Assembly: GCA_902729315.2 (NCBI GenBank)
Contig: LR746274.1
Coordinates: forward strand, 1,054,001 to 1,118,000
Origin: Spirodela intermedia
Lineage: Eukaryota; Streptophyta; Magnoliopsida; Alismatales; Araceae
DNA length: 64,000 nucleotides
Direction: 5' to 3'
In this document: positions 23,631 to 37,200 of the stretch, one piece after another
Position numbering within the stretch: the first letter of the stretch is position 1
Layout of the letters: every line of letters starts with the position of its first letter
Notes under the pieces: generated by a model
Database searches by the model: none
Seen by the model: the letters and a program-made list of their open reading frames with translations, nothing else
Told to the model about the DNA's origin: nothing
Translations under genes and position numbers: made by a program

Positions 23631-25505
23631 ATGAAGAAGAAGGACCTGCTGGAGTCGGCGCCGTGGAGGGGCGAGGAGGACGCATTCGAGGACGCGAAGC
23701 TGAGGGCCACGAGGCCGGGCGGGGGAGGCAACGCGACTATGTACGTCCCGAAGAGGAAGGCGAGCTCCTCCAAGTCGGCGGAGGTCAACGACGCGTTGGA
23801 GATCGACCCCGAGCTCAGGTACAGTTTCCAGAGGAACTTTCAGGTAATTTCCCTTCCTCCTCGACTGCCCCCGGTCGGTGCCTTCCATACCACGCGCCGG
23901 AGGAATTCATCCTTCTGCCTATTGTTTTTTTACCGTATGGTCTCTCAGAAGACTTTGCGTTCAAATATCCTGCCAAGTTTCTCCGTTGGATTTTTGAAGC
24001 AATATATGACAAATGGCCACTATTCTCCGCGGGAAGAACTGCGCATCTCGTCGGCTGTCTACTATTGGGTTTCTTTGAACTACTTGGCAACATGTTAATT
24101 TAAAAATAATTGAATTAACCACGGCTTATCGTAAACGATAATCGGGCTGTTTTCTGCGATTGGAGATGCAGATAATGATCTTGGGTTATCTCATGACGAA
24201 CTAGTTTCCTGATATTCCGTCCATTTTCTCGTCGGCCACTAAGTACTAAACTTACGCAATAATGATCTTGGGTTATTTCCTGAAACCCCGCATTTTCTCA
24301 TTCTCTTTTTCGGAGATTGGGCTTCATCTAGACGAAATTTATTGCAGTGGAGGATTTCTCAGTTTCTTATTATATAAATGTTCTCGTAGATTAGTCGAGC
24401 TCCCAGAAAAATGATTTATGTTTTGCGTAATGACTTTAATCCGAAGAAGGAATTAATACGTCAAGGAAGCGGGGATTGTTGATGATTTCTGTATCTACTA
24501 CCCTGTTCGTCAGGAAATTTGGGCTTATCATTTTAATTAGTCATGATGTCATTATTCACTGTGGTTTTCTTATGATTTATTAACCCATTTTTCCTATATA
24601 TTCTGCGCGTATTATCTGTCCCAATAATGTTGCATATGATTCTGTAATTTTCTTGGTATGATTTCGCCCCCTCTTATTATATTTATTGCGCTTATTACGG
24701 CTTCTAACTATATTTTGCCTTCATTAGCTAAGTTTTATACCATCTTGGCCATTAACAATCCCATTTGATAGTTTTCTCTTGGCTGCAGTTCATTCAACGG
24801 GTTTTCAGCATAGATACCATCGTGAAACCTCTTCCTCCTGCAATGGCATACAACGTCTCTCGCAATCTGAGCTTCTTCACTCGGATCTTCACTCAGTTCT
24901 TCGGTGAGCCTCATGCAGCCATCCCATCAGCCCTAATTTTCTAAAGATGGAGGAATACTATAAAAACAGGTGGAACTCAGAAGGAAAGCCACTTGAGGGA
25001 CTAAAAGACTTAATCGGGGAAAAAAATGTTATGAAAACCTCGGATAATATATCACCAGAGAGACCCTATATTGTTTTCGTAACCGATTTAGTATATTATC
25101 TTGTGCATCATCATAGAGGAATGGATGTTATAGCCCCACCCAATATTTCTAAAGATGGGCATCGATCTGAAGAACAGGTGAAACCAAGATTAAATACGGA
25201 ATTATGGCAGAAAGTATGTCATTAGTAAGGCCCTGAATTATTTTGATCACCAATTGATTTATTTTTTTTCCAGTGGAGCATTGAACAGAAAGTCTTCAGA
25301 CTAGTCCTTGACCTAGTGATCATGATGATATTTAGTTGGGTAGAAGTTAAACGAAACATATATCTTTTATTCCGGTTAAAGCATTTTTTATTGTTCCAAA
25401 TGCCTGACGACTGGGTGCTTCGTTGTGGCAGATCCTGAGGGCATTGCTGATGCTCAGAAGTCCCTGGGGTTGGGCCAGGAGCAGAAGGTTCGCCGTGTCC
25501 GTTGA
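23631..25505 (+). CDS. Conserved plant protein of unknown function, 133 residues
   Basis: Exons 23631-23843, 24789-24903 and 25432-25505, all GT-AG and in phase. The N-terminus MKKKDLLESAPWRGEEDAFE is charged, followed by a Gly-rich turn, a basic segment (YVPKRKASSSKSAEV), then a well-ordered region: EIDPELRYSFQRNFQFIQRV, FSIDTIVKPLPPAMAYNVSR, NLSFFTRIFTQFFDPEGIAD, ending in QKSLGLGQEQKVRRVR. I believe this is a conserved land-plant family, but I know no function for it. There is no signal peptide or membrane span. The FFTRIFTQFFDPEG segment could be an amphipathic helix. A CT tract and site II motifs upstream resemble those of housekeeping genes. Confidence 0.82.
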
Positions 25506-26060
25506 CCAGCCAATCTGTTATTTCTCCGGGTTTTTCTGTGACTTGTCCTCTGGATCCTCCGTCTTCGTCTTCTTCTTCTTCGAGGTCGGCTAGAGCCACA
25601 GTAAGCTTAAAGCTTTGTGACTGGACCGTGTATGGTTTTATTCTGAAAGATCAAAGTGAGGGAGCAGCCACAGGGTCAACGTATCCATTCTATCTCTTCT
25701 TCCTCCAATGTTACATAAGATGTAGTTATCAAATGCCACTCCACTTCAACAGGCAGATCCCCCACCCCTGCAAGCGGGCTGGATTCTTCCCCTGCTCTGC
25801 TGTTCAGTCTCTCATGGCTCCCCACTAATAAATTAAAAAATGAACATCTTGCACTGGTCAAGTCAGCTCTCTCTCTCTCTCCCCGAATTACATACAGGTT
25901 CATCGAGTGGTGAGGAGTTTCCAATCCAGTGGCATGAGCGGTGGGGGGAAGGTCCTCCATGGATGGTGGTTCTTCTTCTTGTTTCAGGCTGTAGACGCTG
26001 GGTGAGGAGAGTGGGGAGTAAATTGGATCAGTGAACGGGGGCTGGCGGCACGCCGCTGCC
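25506..26060. other. Convergent spacer
   Basis: 555 bp between the stop at 25505 (plus) and the kinase stop at 26061 (minus), holding both 3' UTRs. No gene seen. Confidence 0.6.
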
Positions 26061-29000
26061 TCAGGCGTCGGAGCCGTCAGCCCTGCCGTGGAGCAAAGCC
26101 TCGAACTGGCCCTTCTCGCCGAAGACCTTTCTGGTCTTGGCTTTGTCGAGCCTTGCCTTCCGCACGGCATGCTGTATCTGCCGTTCGTGCTCCTTCAGCA
26201 TCTCCTCGATGTTTCCACCTGGCGGCATCAATGGCCCCGAGTAGTGGATCCTGCTCTTCCTGCCGCCGTACCCCTGCTTTCTTTCCTCAATCAGGTCGAG
26301 TAGTAATTTCGAGAAGTAAAGTTCTTCGGAACCAGAGGATGAAGAACCCACCATGGGGGGCTCCTTGAAGCCGGCCCTCTCATCCTTCTTGTTAGAGGTG
26401 GATGGCCGGTCGAGCAGATGATGAGCCCACTCCAACTTCTCGGAGGGCTCAGCGGCCGCTGCCAGCTGGTTGTGTCTGGAGCTGTGGTCAGGCCATGGCG
26501 GGTGCCTGCTCCTCTCCCTGTGGTTGTCGGACCTGGTGGTGGCCCTCGCCACCGGCAGACCCAAGAAGTTGGACGCCTCCGGCTGGGCACTGTAGGGCCT
26601 CTGCGCTGGCCCTTCTGGCCCGTTGGCGGCCCTCATCGTGCTGCAACGGCCAGGCAGCGCCGCCTGCAATTCGTCGTCCCTCGGCTTCTTGACTGATGGC
26701 GGACAATAACCGCCGGGGTAGACCAATTGCCCGGAATGGGAGTACCCGTGGCGGGGCTTCCCTCTCGGAGCATCCAAGGGAAACTTGCTATGGTTGCCGT
26801 CCTCTGGAGGGGGGTACTTGTCACTGGAGCTCTTTGGATTCGGCTGACCTGGCCGCCTCTGCAAGGACAGGAAGAAAAAAGCCCCCTGCCATTGGTCCCT
26901 TTCTCTTTCCAAAAGAGAGAAGAAGAAGAAAGAGAGGGAGTGAGTCTACGGACCAGCATCTCTGAATTCTCATCTGTTGGAGGCAAGGGCCTTCCATCCC
27001 TTGAAGCCCGTCTCCGAGACTCCGTCCCACGGTCCTTCAAGGCTGCCGCCCTCTGCCTGGTTTTAGAGAGAGAAAATGGTGAGAAAAGGAATAAAGACCT
27101 TCGCAGCTCCTAATCTCCCCAGTTGTCCCTGCCGAGGTTCGAATACCTTCGCAGCTCCTCATCCCGGAGCTTGGCATCAAACTCCTTGCTTGGTGGGTAC
27201 TTCGGCAAACTCGATGGGTCGCAAGCAAGCGGCTTTGTACAGAAGAACTGAGGAAATGAACAGTAATAATTATCACATTATTATACTATAGTACATAATT
27301 ATCACATTATTGATTCTAAAGAAACATTAAAACTAAAAAGAAATCTGAGGCTCTCACCTCACTATTAAGGGCTGATGTGGCAGTTCCTCGGCCATCAGGC
27401 TCGATGGCAAGAAGGACGTTGAGCAGGCCCAAAGCCGACGGTGGGAAGTCCCTGAAGGTCTCAGAGAAACAGCGCCGGTACGGGTGCTGCGGCTTGAAGA
27501 TGGTCGCATGCGGCAGCCTCGACCTCTGCCAGTACTCGTCGGAGGGGGACCCACACAGCTTGAAGATCTTATGCAGCTGCTCCACCTGGAAGATCATCAG
27601 CGTCATGCCTGCTTCCAATTCGGGAAAAGAAATGGCCAGATGAAGCATATGTTTCTTACATGGACGACCATGGTTTTATTGCCCACATTGACCCCCATGG
27701 AACATGCATTTTTCCCAGAATGAATTCAGGCAGAATCTAGGGATTTTCATCCGCAAGACCTAAAAAATGATTGGAGACCCACCAAACATCTAAGTGCACA
27801 GACAAATCAACAATCTAAGTCCCCTGTTCAGGCTAGATCCTGGTATTTTTCTTCACCGAATCCTCCCAATTTGGGTCTCTAATCTCTCTTTTTTTTTTTT
27901 TTTTTCTTCACTGAATTCCCATATCTGGGTCTGATTTTGATCCTGGTATCATCCCTTCTTTCAGGGCCCAAAAAACCTAACAAATTCATGAGGAGACAAG
28001 GGGGCATGAATGAATTAAGTACCTCTGTTCTTCCAGGCATGATGGGCTTCCCAGCTAGCAGCTCCGCAAGGATGCAGCCCGTGCTCCACAGATCCACCGA
28101 GACCCCATACTCAGTAGCCCCGAGCAGGAGCTCAGGTGGCCTGTACCACAGCGTCACCACCCGGCTGGTCAGCGGCTGCTTCTTATTAGGGTTGAAGAAG
28201 GTCGCCAGCCCAAAGTCTGCAATCTTCAGCACCCCGTTGTTGTCTATCAGAAGGTTCGACCCCTTGATATCCCGGTGAAGAACGCCCCGGCTATGGCAGT
28301 GCTCCAGCCCCCCCAGCAGCTGCTGCATGTAGCATTTTATCTGGGCCCCAAATGAAATTTTATGATACGATAATTAGAGCGAGTATAATTCGATAGCGAA
28401 AATAACTCAGATGGGCGAAATAATCAATAAAAATCTGATTTTTTTTGTTTTTTGAACACCTGTGGCTCACTAAACTTGATCCCGGGAGTCGCGGCGAGGC
28501 CTGCGAGATCGTGCTCCATGTACTCGAAGACGAGGTACAAGCTGCACGAGACGCGGGAAGCGACCAGGTCTTCAAGCTTGATGATGTTCGGGTGGTCGAG
28601 GCGGCGGAGTATGTGGATCTCCCTCGCCATGAACCGGACGCTCTCTGGATCCATGTTCACGAACCTGACTTTCTTCAAGGCCACGACCTTGCCTTTCTCA
28701 AGGTCCCGGGCCTTGTAGACGGTGCTGTAGGTCCCCTGTCCGATCTGAATTGCAGATTTCCCAGGTGGGAATTCAGTTTCTCTCACTAGAAAACAAAATA
28801 TTTCTTGTACCCACTAAGTTATTTTTGGGGGATCATCAAATTAGATCAAAATCTCAGTGAATATTCATCTAAATGCTGGCTGCAGGGTATAGAACTTGAG
28901 TCAGATGGAAGCCTATTCATCGTGGAGCATGGGTTTTGGAATCATGCAAAGACTATGACATTGAGAGCAATTAACCAAAGTTTTCATCTTTCACGGGGGA

Positions 29001-29665
29001 TTCTCCAGATTATTAGCTTTCAAGAAAACCCAATAATTCTTTTAATCGCATCAAATATCCTGTGGCGGAAAATGTTAATGCAAACATCATGAATCAGCAG
29101 GCAAATGATGGCAAGATACTGCTTGAATGCAAAGATTAATGAAAGCAAAAAAAATATATTTCAGAGAACAGTCTTCGACCTTGTCTAATTTCTCGAATGA
29201 TTCGGCCTTTCGGGGCACCCATCCTCTCACAGCTTCTCCAGCAACACCCACAAGCCACGACGGCCAGCCCGCCGCCACGAGCTCTCCTTCCAGGCCATTG
29301 GGGACGGGAGCCACCTTCAGATGGCGCTCTGGTTCATTGGTCCCCAGGTCAACAGTGGCTCGTCTCTGGTGCACGATCACCTTCCTCGGCCTGTCGCCGA
29401 CCACCGGAATCCTCTTCTCCCCGTCGGAGGGGTGCAGCGGCGCTGGATGGGCGACGGCGGTTTTCTCCTGCGACTTTTGTATCAGCCTCACTCGGCCGCC
29501 GCCGCCGCCGTCTTTTCCGACTATGGTGGCATCGATAGCAGCAACTGCGATCTCTTCTCTCCTCGAAGGGGCGGCGAGGGGCCTGGAGGACTTGGACAAG
29601 CTCTTCTGCCGGTGAACTTCTGAGTGATCTTCTGCGGGAGCCCCCTTGGAGCAAATGCAACCCAT
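26061..29665 (-). CDS. CDK-like Ser/Thr protein kinase (At1g54610/IBS1-like family), N-myristoylated
   Basis: 772-residue protein kinase. Exons in transcript order: 29665-29180, 28744-28460, 28340-28023, 27585-27358, 27247-27147, 27056-26954, 26858-26061. The N-terminus MGCICSKG predicts myristoylation at Gly2 and palmitoylation at the nearby Cys, so plasma-membrane anchoring. The kinase domain starts near FEKLDKIGQGTYSTVYKA (about 157-174), with catalytic Lys186 (VVALKK), HRDIKGSN (279-286), DFG (299-301) and a WYRPPELLLG activation segment as in CDKC-like kinases. After ALNSEFFCTKPLACDPSSLP come a conserved PSKELDAKLRDEE stretch and a long basic Ser/Pro-rich tail ending near HGRADGSDA. All catalytic residues are intact. 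Substrates are unknown; the named family links to membrane-localised signalling and priming. Confidence 0.93.
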
Positions 29666-30467
29666 AAGCTCGGATGGGTTGCTATCACGAATCTCCGGCC
29701 CCTCCGCGGTTCATCAAGTCTAGAGAGAGAATCAACCGTTTGATTCAGTCCCTGCAAGTGCCGTCCAAGGAGCGACGCAAGATTATGGAAAAGGGTGCGA
29801 ATAAGGAAACTCCCCAGAGAAGAAGGGGAGGGTTCGGAGCCCGTCTTCTTCCCCACGAAACTCGAATCCCCTTAGGGTTTCCAGCGCTCGAGGAGCTCAA
29901 ACGATTACCAGGGTGGAGGGGAGGGGGTGGAGGAGGGAGAGGGGTAGGAGAAATCTACCGCTGCCAGCGAAAACTTCCCCTCCCCTCGAAACGGAATCCG
30001 GAGGGTGACCCAGATCAGAGACGAGGAGAGGATCAAGGCCAATAATCGGACCAACAACAAGAATTTTCTTCGGGGATCCTTTTTTGTCCCCTTCCCTTTG
30101 GAAAAAAAATTCCTGTCTCAATCTCTATCTCCCCATCGAAACGGAATCGAGAAAAGCCTGGAGGCAGGCCCAGCCGGAAAGAGAGAGAAGATTGGCCGAT
30201 AACACGGGGATGGCGGCAACAGACGCCATCAGTTCGGACAGGAAGATGAACGGGAAAAAAACCACCGAAACAGAGAAATTACAAGGGCTGACACAGATAC
30301 ACAGAGCGAGAGAGAGAGAGAGAGGGTCTTCCGGAGCTTCCTGGCCAAAGACACGGCGAGCCAGTGGATTTATTGTCTGCACCGAACGGGAGACAGAGGT
30401 TGATGACGGGAATAGCAGGCCGCCCCCGTCAGGCGGCGGGGGAGGGGGGGCGCAGGGATGGAGAGTT
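29666..30467 (-). other. Upstream region of the kinase gene
   Basis: GA/CT-rich sequence, likely kinase 5' leader and promoter on the minus strand, with a GA tract at 30306-30325. No gene is supported on either strand. Confidence 0.5.
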
Positions 30468-30655
30468 AGCCCGAATCTGGATCCGATACCGTTCATCTCC
30501 AGAGCGCAAGATGCAGAATAAACGTTCCAGATTATCCGGTTCTCGTATCATTAACGAGTGAGTAGCCCGAATCGGGATCCGATACCGTTCAACTCCAGAC
30601 CGCAAGATGGAGAATAAGCGCTCCAGATTATCCAGTTCTCGTATCTTTAACCAAG
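30468..30655. repeat. About 93-bp tandem duplication upstream of the kinase gene
   Basis: Units 30468-30560 and 30564-30655 share TAGCCCGAATC, GGATCCGATACCGTTCA, CTCCAGA-CGCAAGATG, AGAATAA-CG-TCCAGATTATCC and TTCTCGTATC, differing at roughly ten positions. Confidence 0.88.
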
Positions 30656-31346
30656 AGGCGATGAATAGACGGTCACGATTACCTCCACGGTGCCCGGTCT
30701 TGAGATCCGAATATTCCCCTCCGCGTGGCCTCTGCATGCCTAAATGGCGGGCAGGGACGGCAACCTTGACCATGTGGCTTCATCTTGACTTCAAACGTCC
30801 GGGCCCACATAGAGTCAAAGCCCACTAACTCCAACCCGATGTCAAGTTGACGGATCTACCGAGATTTTTGGGCCCTTCGTGTTGACCAGGGCTCATGGAC
30901 CACTCTGGCCCGTCTTAATTGATCCGTTGTGACGTAAATGGGCTTCACCATAAAAGCCCGGGCTGAAAGCTATTGGGCTCATCGACCGCTCTACCATCCA
31001 CGAGGAAGAGTACGGCCCATCCATCAGGAGTACAATGGTCCCGGTTCCGACAGTCTGATTCTGGATACTTATACAAAAATCCTTGTAAAGTTTTAAACCT
31101 CGTTGGAGATCCAACGGTTCGAGATATTTCGAGTATTATTTTTATTTCAATCGATCAGGCCACGACCGATTGGTCTATGGAATAGCTTCTACAATGTTCC
31201 GTTTCTGATGGGACATTTAAATACCCAAAATACCCTTTCACCTAACTTTCTATGGTGGTGGTGTGTCATGTCACAATGCAGGGAGGGGGGGGGGTACTCA
31301 AGTCATTTAGTATATACCTACTGTATGAGGGAGTAGAGATATATAG

Positions 31347-31383
<37 letters not shown>

Positions 31384-32060
31384 TGGTGGAAAAATATTAT
31401 TTCTCTATAATAGAGACAATAAAAATCCATACATTACAACAAATATACCAGCCTTCCATATTGTGATTATAATATTTTCAAAATATTTTAAATATTTTAA
31501 AATAGAGGAGGTATGCAATTATAATATTCTAAAATAACTAGTTGGATTGTAAATAAAAACATATTGTGATTAAATCACCTTAAAAATAAGTATTTTTGCA
31601 ATAAAAAGATAATTTTCTATATGCTGTGACATATGATGGGGTTGACACTCTATTTTTGATATGATTAGATGTTGGAATAAAATATTGATTTGGTTCACAT
31701 GGCTATTAATTTATTTACTGATCGAACAACTAATAGGCCTTGACAAATGAATCCTATGGAGGTTTTCTCATATGCTCAAAATATTGGATTACATAGCATT
31801 CCGTGCATATAACCACATCAATAGGTATTTAAGACATTTCATAAATAGACTAAGGATACTCTATCTAAGATGCATATGGCCACATCAACATAGTGGAGGT
31901 ATTTAAGACATCATAAATAGATTGAAGATTATTATAATTACCTCTCTTCAAGATCTTTGTCATGTAGTGGCAAGATAAATGCAACATGTGTTGTGGAGAG
32001 GATTAGTGGAAGAGGAGTTGAGAATCTAGTATTGCTGAGAGATCTAAGGGATTCAACACG
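30656..32060. other. Non-genic spacer with site II motifs and microsatellites
   Basis: Contains several TGGGCC/GGCCCA-type motifs between about 30800 and 31020, a G-run near 31281, an AT/GA microsatellite at 31335-31382, and then AT-rich sequence. No coding sequence recognised. Confidence 0.6.
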
Positions 32061-33620
32061 AGCTAAAACACATATACAGCACGTGTTAAAGGGAAGAAAA
32101 TTAGAGGGATAATATGATTCTTCCACCGCCCTCTTTAATCTCTCTATCTCATCTAGACATGTGACTTTGTTTAATACCTATCAGCCCTCCAATCCAAAGG
32201 ACAATGAAAGTATTAAAAGAATATAGTTAAAAAATCCAACGATGATTCATCTCTCTTCTTCTCTACACATCATCACTAATTGTGTTTCAAACTTGTCAAC
32301 CCTCTTATCTAGAGGACAGCATACACATTAGAAGGAGATGATGAGAAATCTTCATGATACACATTAGAAGTAAGGGTCATAGTTTTGGTGGTGAGGCATG
32401 AGATCTCTCCCCCATCATTCTTCTTCATGTGTATATGACGAGCTCTCTCATATGTCATTTATGGTTAGAATCCCAAGAAAGTAATTGTTGATAGATGGTG
32501 ACATATTTTTTAACTACCAAGCTTTGATAATGGCATCTACCTTTTGTCATGTAATATGTTATGGGTCAACAAGCTATAATGATTACTGCTCTTGAGGTAG
32601 TTTAATTTCTTTCAGCCAAATAAAATCATATCCATGTACTCCCCCCATTGAAATAGGCTTAATTCATTGAACCTCTATACTAGTTAAGGATTTTAGGGAG
32701 CTCAAAGCACCTAAAATACTCCTCTAGTGCATTCTCTAGTACTAGAGATAGACTAAGGGCCTCAACCATGAGTTAGGGTTCACAATCTCAAACAAATGTA
32801 AACCTTCAAACCCTAGCCATAGAGAAGTAGACTATTTGTGGTCTCAAACAAATGCAAATCTTTGTATTACAAAATTCATAATTACTCATTGATTGACTGG
32901 CTATTGTATTTCTTTTTCATGTCGTGACATCACTTTTGTAATACATAAGATGAGTCAAGTTATATCTCAATATTGAATCCTCATTTGATAATTGTACATT
33001 ATTTACTTGGATATCTTCAGTCAACTCATAATTAAAGGTTATTGTTCTGTACATCATTTTCTTTTAAAATCTAAGCATTATTATTAGCTATAAAATTAGG
33101 CTACATATTTTGATTCTCGAAAAATCACTCATTGAATTTTGTATTTTTGATTTTTTTTATTAGGCAAAGAAATAAACTATGTTTAAGTCACTTGTTAAAC
33201 CTGAATATCATGCACTAGCTATTACTACCACAAAAAATCTTTAATTACAACAATGAATGCAAAACTTTTGTATCAAGGTGTCTCGCCCAATTCTATTAAT
33301 TTTGTGCCAACTAAGTTGTCGTTCAAATCAACCTTTCGTAAACAAGGGAAACAAATGAGATCAATTGTCATTTTGTTCAAGACAAATTGATTAAAGTTTT
33401 TGTCACAATTCTTTTCATTCAATCACAACACCAACTGACTGATATCTTCACTAAACCTTTTTCAGCTAGTCAATTATTTCTTTTATTGTCTAATATGTGT
33501 CAAAAATATTTACCACTTCGACAGGATCCTACGTGTGAGAAAAACACATGTCGGGCACATTCATTAAAGGGATGAAAATTAGAGAGAGAAACATGATTAT
33601 TCCCTTTCTTCTTCCACGTA
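32061..33620 (+). mobile_element. Decayed Ty1/copia remnant (RNase H end plus LTR-like ends)
   Basis: Forward reading of 33190-33530 gives copia RNase H pieces broken by stops: KPEYHALAITTTK, then after frameshifts HQLTDIFTKPFSASQLFLLLSN (33430-33500), matching the usual LADIFTKPL ending. Short segments at 32061-32125 and 33537-33605 resemble each other (AAAACACAT, GCAC, TTAAAGGGA-GAAAATTAGAG, ATGATT-TTCC), as expected of diverged LTRs. The interior is heavily deleted and no ORF is intact. Confidence 0.7.
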
Positions 33621-34287
33621 GTAAGAGATGTCGTTGTACAGAGATGCTCATGTTAGTGAAGAAATGGCTGTCGTCTAGATCTTCAAGCTGAAGTGTTTGC
33701 AATGTCGCACTTCATTGAGGAGGGAGCTTCACACATGTATGAAGTCTTGATGATCTGACATTGGAGATTCCTCCTGCATCAACTTTTCTTGCAGCTGATG
33801 ATCCTTCCTCGTTCAGCAAACTATGACACTCTTAGATCCTTTTCAGGATCAAATCAAAACGGACTCTTTCAGGAGGCAATCTGGTGCAGCCAAGGAAGGG
33901 TTGAAACGCATGGGAGTGATATGTCACGAACCATCACTCTATGAATTCTCTTTGAACCCCACCCAATAAGCCATTCCTCGACTGTTCCTGGCAGACAAAT
34001 CTTATTATCCTTCCATGGGCTGCTGAAGTAAGAGCCCTCTTCAGCATAGGTATATATACTTGCATGGATGCTTTCAGATCCTTGAGGGTAATAAGGAACT
34101 GAGGTCACCCCCCCCTCTTCATTTGTTCAGTCAGAGAGAGAGGGGAGAGAGAGAGAGAGAGAGAGAGAGACGAGAATGGCCAGGAGGTTGCCAACCGCTG
34201 GCTCTCAATCTTTGTCCCTTACTCGGGTCGTTCAAGAGAAAGAAAGAAAGAAAGAATACACTTCTGAAGATCCAGAATCCATGCAAA
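33621..34287. other. 3' flank of the PPME1 gene
   Basis: No gene recognised. A (GA)n tract lies at 34136-34170, close to the PPME1 3' end. Confidence 0.55.
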
Positions 34288-37200
34288 TCAAACGCCATGG
34301 AGCGGGGAAGAAGCGGAGGCGCTCCCTGCCGCCGTCTGCTGGGGAGACCGCCGAAGGGTGGGGATCTGAAAATCGAAGGGCAGATTTCTGAATGTGCCCA
34401 GCCTAGTAATCATCTTCCTTCCTCCTCTCGGACCCACCTCCAAGCCATGAAAGAGGGAAACAGAGAAGCGCAGAGACCTACCTCTACGCCACGGGGGCCA
34501 ATCCTGTTCCGGGAGATGAAACTTAGCACAATTGAGGCAAATTCTTCGGGCACATCCTCCTGCAGAACCAAACCCCGGATTAGTGCATGCAAACTGGATG
34601 GCGCGCCCGCTGAGAGAGAGAGACAGAGAGGCCGACCTGGATGGCGTGCCCGCTGCTGCGGACGACCACGGTCTGGAATTTACCCTGCATCTGGCCGATG
34701 GTGAGAGACCTGCACGTCGAAGTAGCTGTAAGGTTTATTCTGTTGACTTTTAAAGCAGTAGAAGTTCTTGTTTGGATAATATTCTTCAAGCTCTTGTTTG
34801 GCGACTGACTCTTTTACTTGAATGAGTGGGGAGTGAACCTGTCCAATCTGTCGGTTCCCGCGAGCAGCAGCAGCTTGGGCGCCGGACACGAGAGGAACTT
34901 CTCCGACAGACCTTCATACCTAGGACAAACCATGGGTTACGGCATTCTGAAGAGGAAAAAAAAAAGAAAAAATTATCCGAGAGGAACCCCGGATTTTATA
35001 CAAAAATAGTACAAGTGGAGGCCCCTCATTATCCGGTGCCTCACTCCACTGGGCGTTGACCCACAATTATGCCAAGTGGAGGCTCAGCAGAGGGCATATG
35101 GGCATGCTCACCAGCCCTTCCAGTACTTCTCCGTCTCTTCAAGGGGTGTTCGATGAGTGTAACTGCAGGGAAGGGAGGGGGGGGAGGAGGAAGATCAAGA
35201 CCCGAGAGTTCTTCAATGCACACGATGGGAGCGGGGTGGATCAATGGAAACGCAGAGAAACCAGGATATAAATGGATGAAGCAGTCGAGCCACCAACAGG
35301 GCCGTTACCATTTCTTCGAGTCATCATATTTTAGTGTTGAAGGCACAGACAGACGAGCTGACTCTGGATTCCTCAGTGAGCCTCCCTTTACGCTCCACTC
35401 CACCTGAAAAAAGGTCATTTCCGGCAGTTCACTGAGCAGATGGAGTATGGGAGCAGGTATGATTCCTTCCTCTTCCATTCAAAATATCCCCAAACAGAAA
35501 AAAATAGATACGACCCATAGGATTAAGGTCAAAACCTTCAAAGCCCCAAGGTTCCAAGTGGGTGAAGCCAACTGAATTAAGGTTGGCTTAAAAGCCTACC
35601 AACGTATGAACAGCACAACAAAACGAAAGCTACAGGGAGACGTTGGATGAGAGGGCGTACCGCTTTCTCAATCGTGTGGAAGTACTGCATTCGGCTTGCT
35701 AGAATCCTCTGCATATGGACCAGAGAAGCCACTGCCGTCCCCTGATTGGACACACAGAAAATGGGAATATGACGATGGAGGACACGAGTGGAGGAGAATC
35801 CATATGCCAACAAATCAGGACAGGATGAACCTCCACAACGTCGACAACAATGAGACCGTAGATACTCTTTAATGCCTTCTCTGCGGCCACATGCACTGCC
35901 ACTGAGCCTCCCATGCTGCAGGGATTCCGAGGAGAGACTACATCAACGCGGGACGAAAAATATCACATGCTGCGGGATTATTGAGGAGTTGGCATCTTAG
36001 GTTTCGTCCCATGAAATGGCCCAGAATAATAACTCGAGGAGATCAGAAGAAGACTATGTCTAACCTTGGAAATAAATAGGGTTTTCTGCATATCATCGTC
36101 ATGAAGAATTGAACAGCACAATTTTCATTGCAAAAAAATAAAAAAGAAAGGCATGGTTTATCTGCAAATGTTCCAGCATAGCCATCTCTTGCTAAGTCAA
36201 CTGAATCCACCCGCTTAAGTGAGAATTCGAATTGCAAATGTATGTCTTTCTCAGAATAGAGCAAAGAAAAAGGCAGGGAAACTTTGTCAAAATAAGCGTT
36301 TTGTTCAGTAATCAAGTTCTCGTCCATAAGATGGGAGCATTTAGGTACCCCAAAGATTCACAAAATTCAAGTTGCAGACCAGCGGAGACTGTTCGATTGT
36401 TGAAGGAATAACTTGGATGCAAGTTAGCATGCAATGAAAAAAATCAGGGCTAACGGCAGCAGAAAAAGCACTGACGAAATAAAATTTCTCACAATATTTG
36501 CTCGGAACTTCTCCAACATGATTGTGGGGTATTGCGAGTGGGCCTCATCATTAGCGCGGAAAAAGTTCGAAACACCCCACTAGTGCAGTTCGTACCCATG
36601 TTTCCAGGGTAACTCCACACAATGTGAGCTGATATTGATTCGGTCGATGTAAATAGTCAATGAGGATCCGAGATGCTTAAAAATGATGGCACGAAAAGAT
36701 TCATCTCTTTATGGCCACAGGAGAACCAAAGTCTATGAGTCCTGCTGAAGATTATTGCAAATTCGTGTGGCAATTTTATCAAAATTACTCACTGAAAATA
36801 GCATACGACTGTGTGAGCGTACTCAAGACAAACTGAGCCTAGGTCAAAGGATTATCTGTGAGAGTCAACCTCTTGCATCACACGAGCATTCAAGTGCCAG
36901 AAATAACTCTGAAAGTTGTAGAAACTGAATCGATAGCATTGAATCTAACAGATGGGAACCTGACCTGTGGCCAACAAGCACAATCGCAGGTGAGGAATCT
37001 CCGTACATCGTCTTCAGAACGGCCAGCACATCATCGCGCAAGGTCTGCACATTGTCCATGCTGAATTTCATTTTTCATCTCAGAAAATTAACTAAGATTA
37101 TAGATACAACGCACTTCAATGGGAAAGCGCGTAACACATCGGTATTCACCTCAATAGATAAATCCAGTTCATTGTCTGCAATGGACTTCCCATGCCCTCT

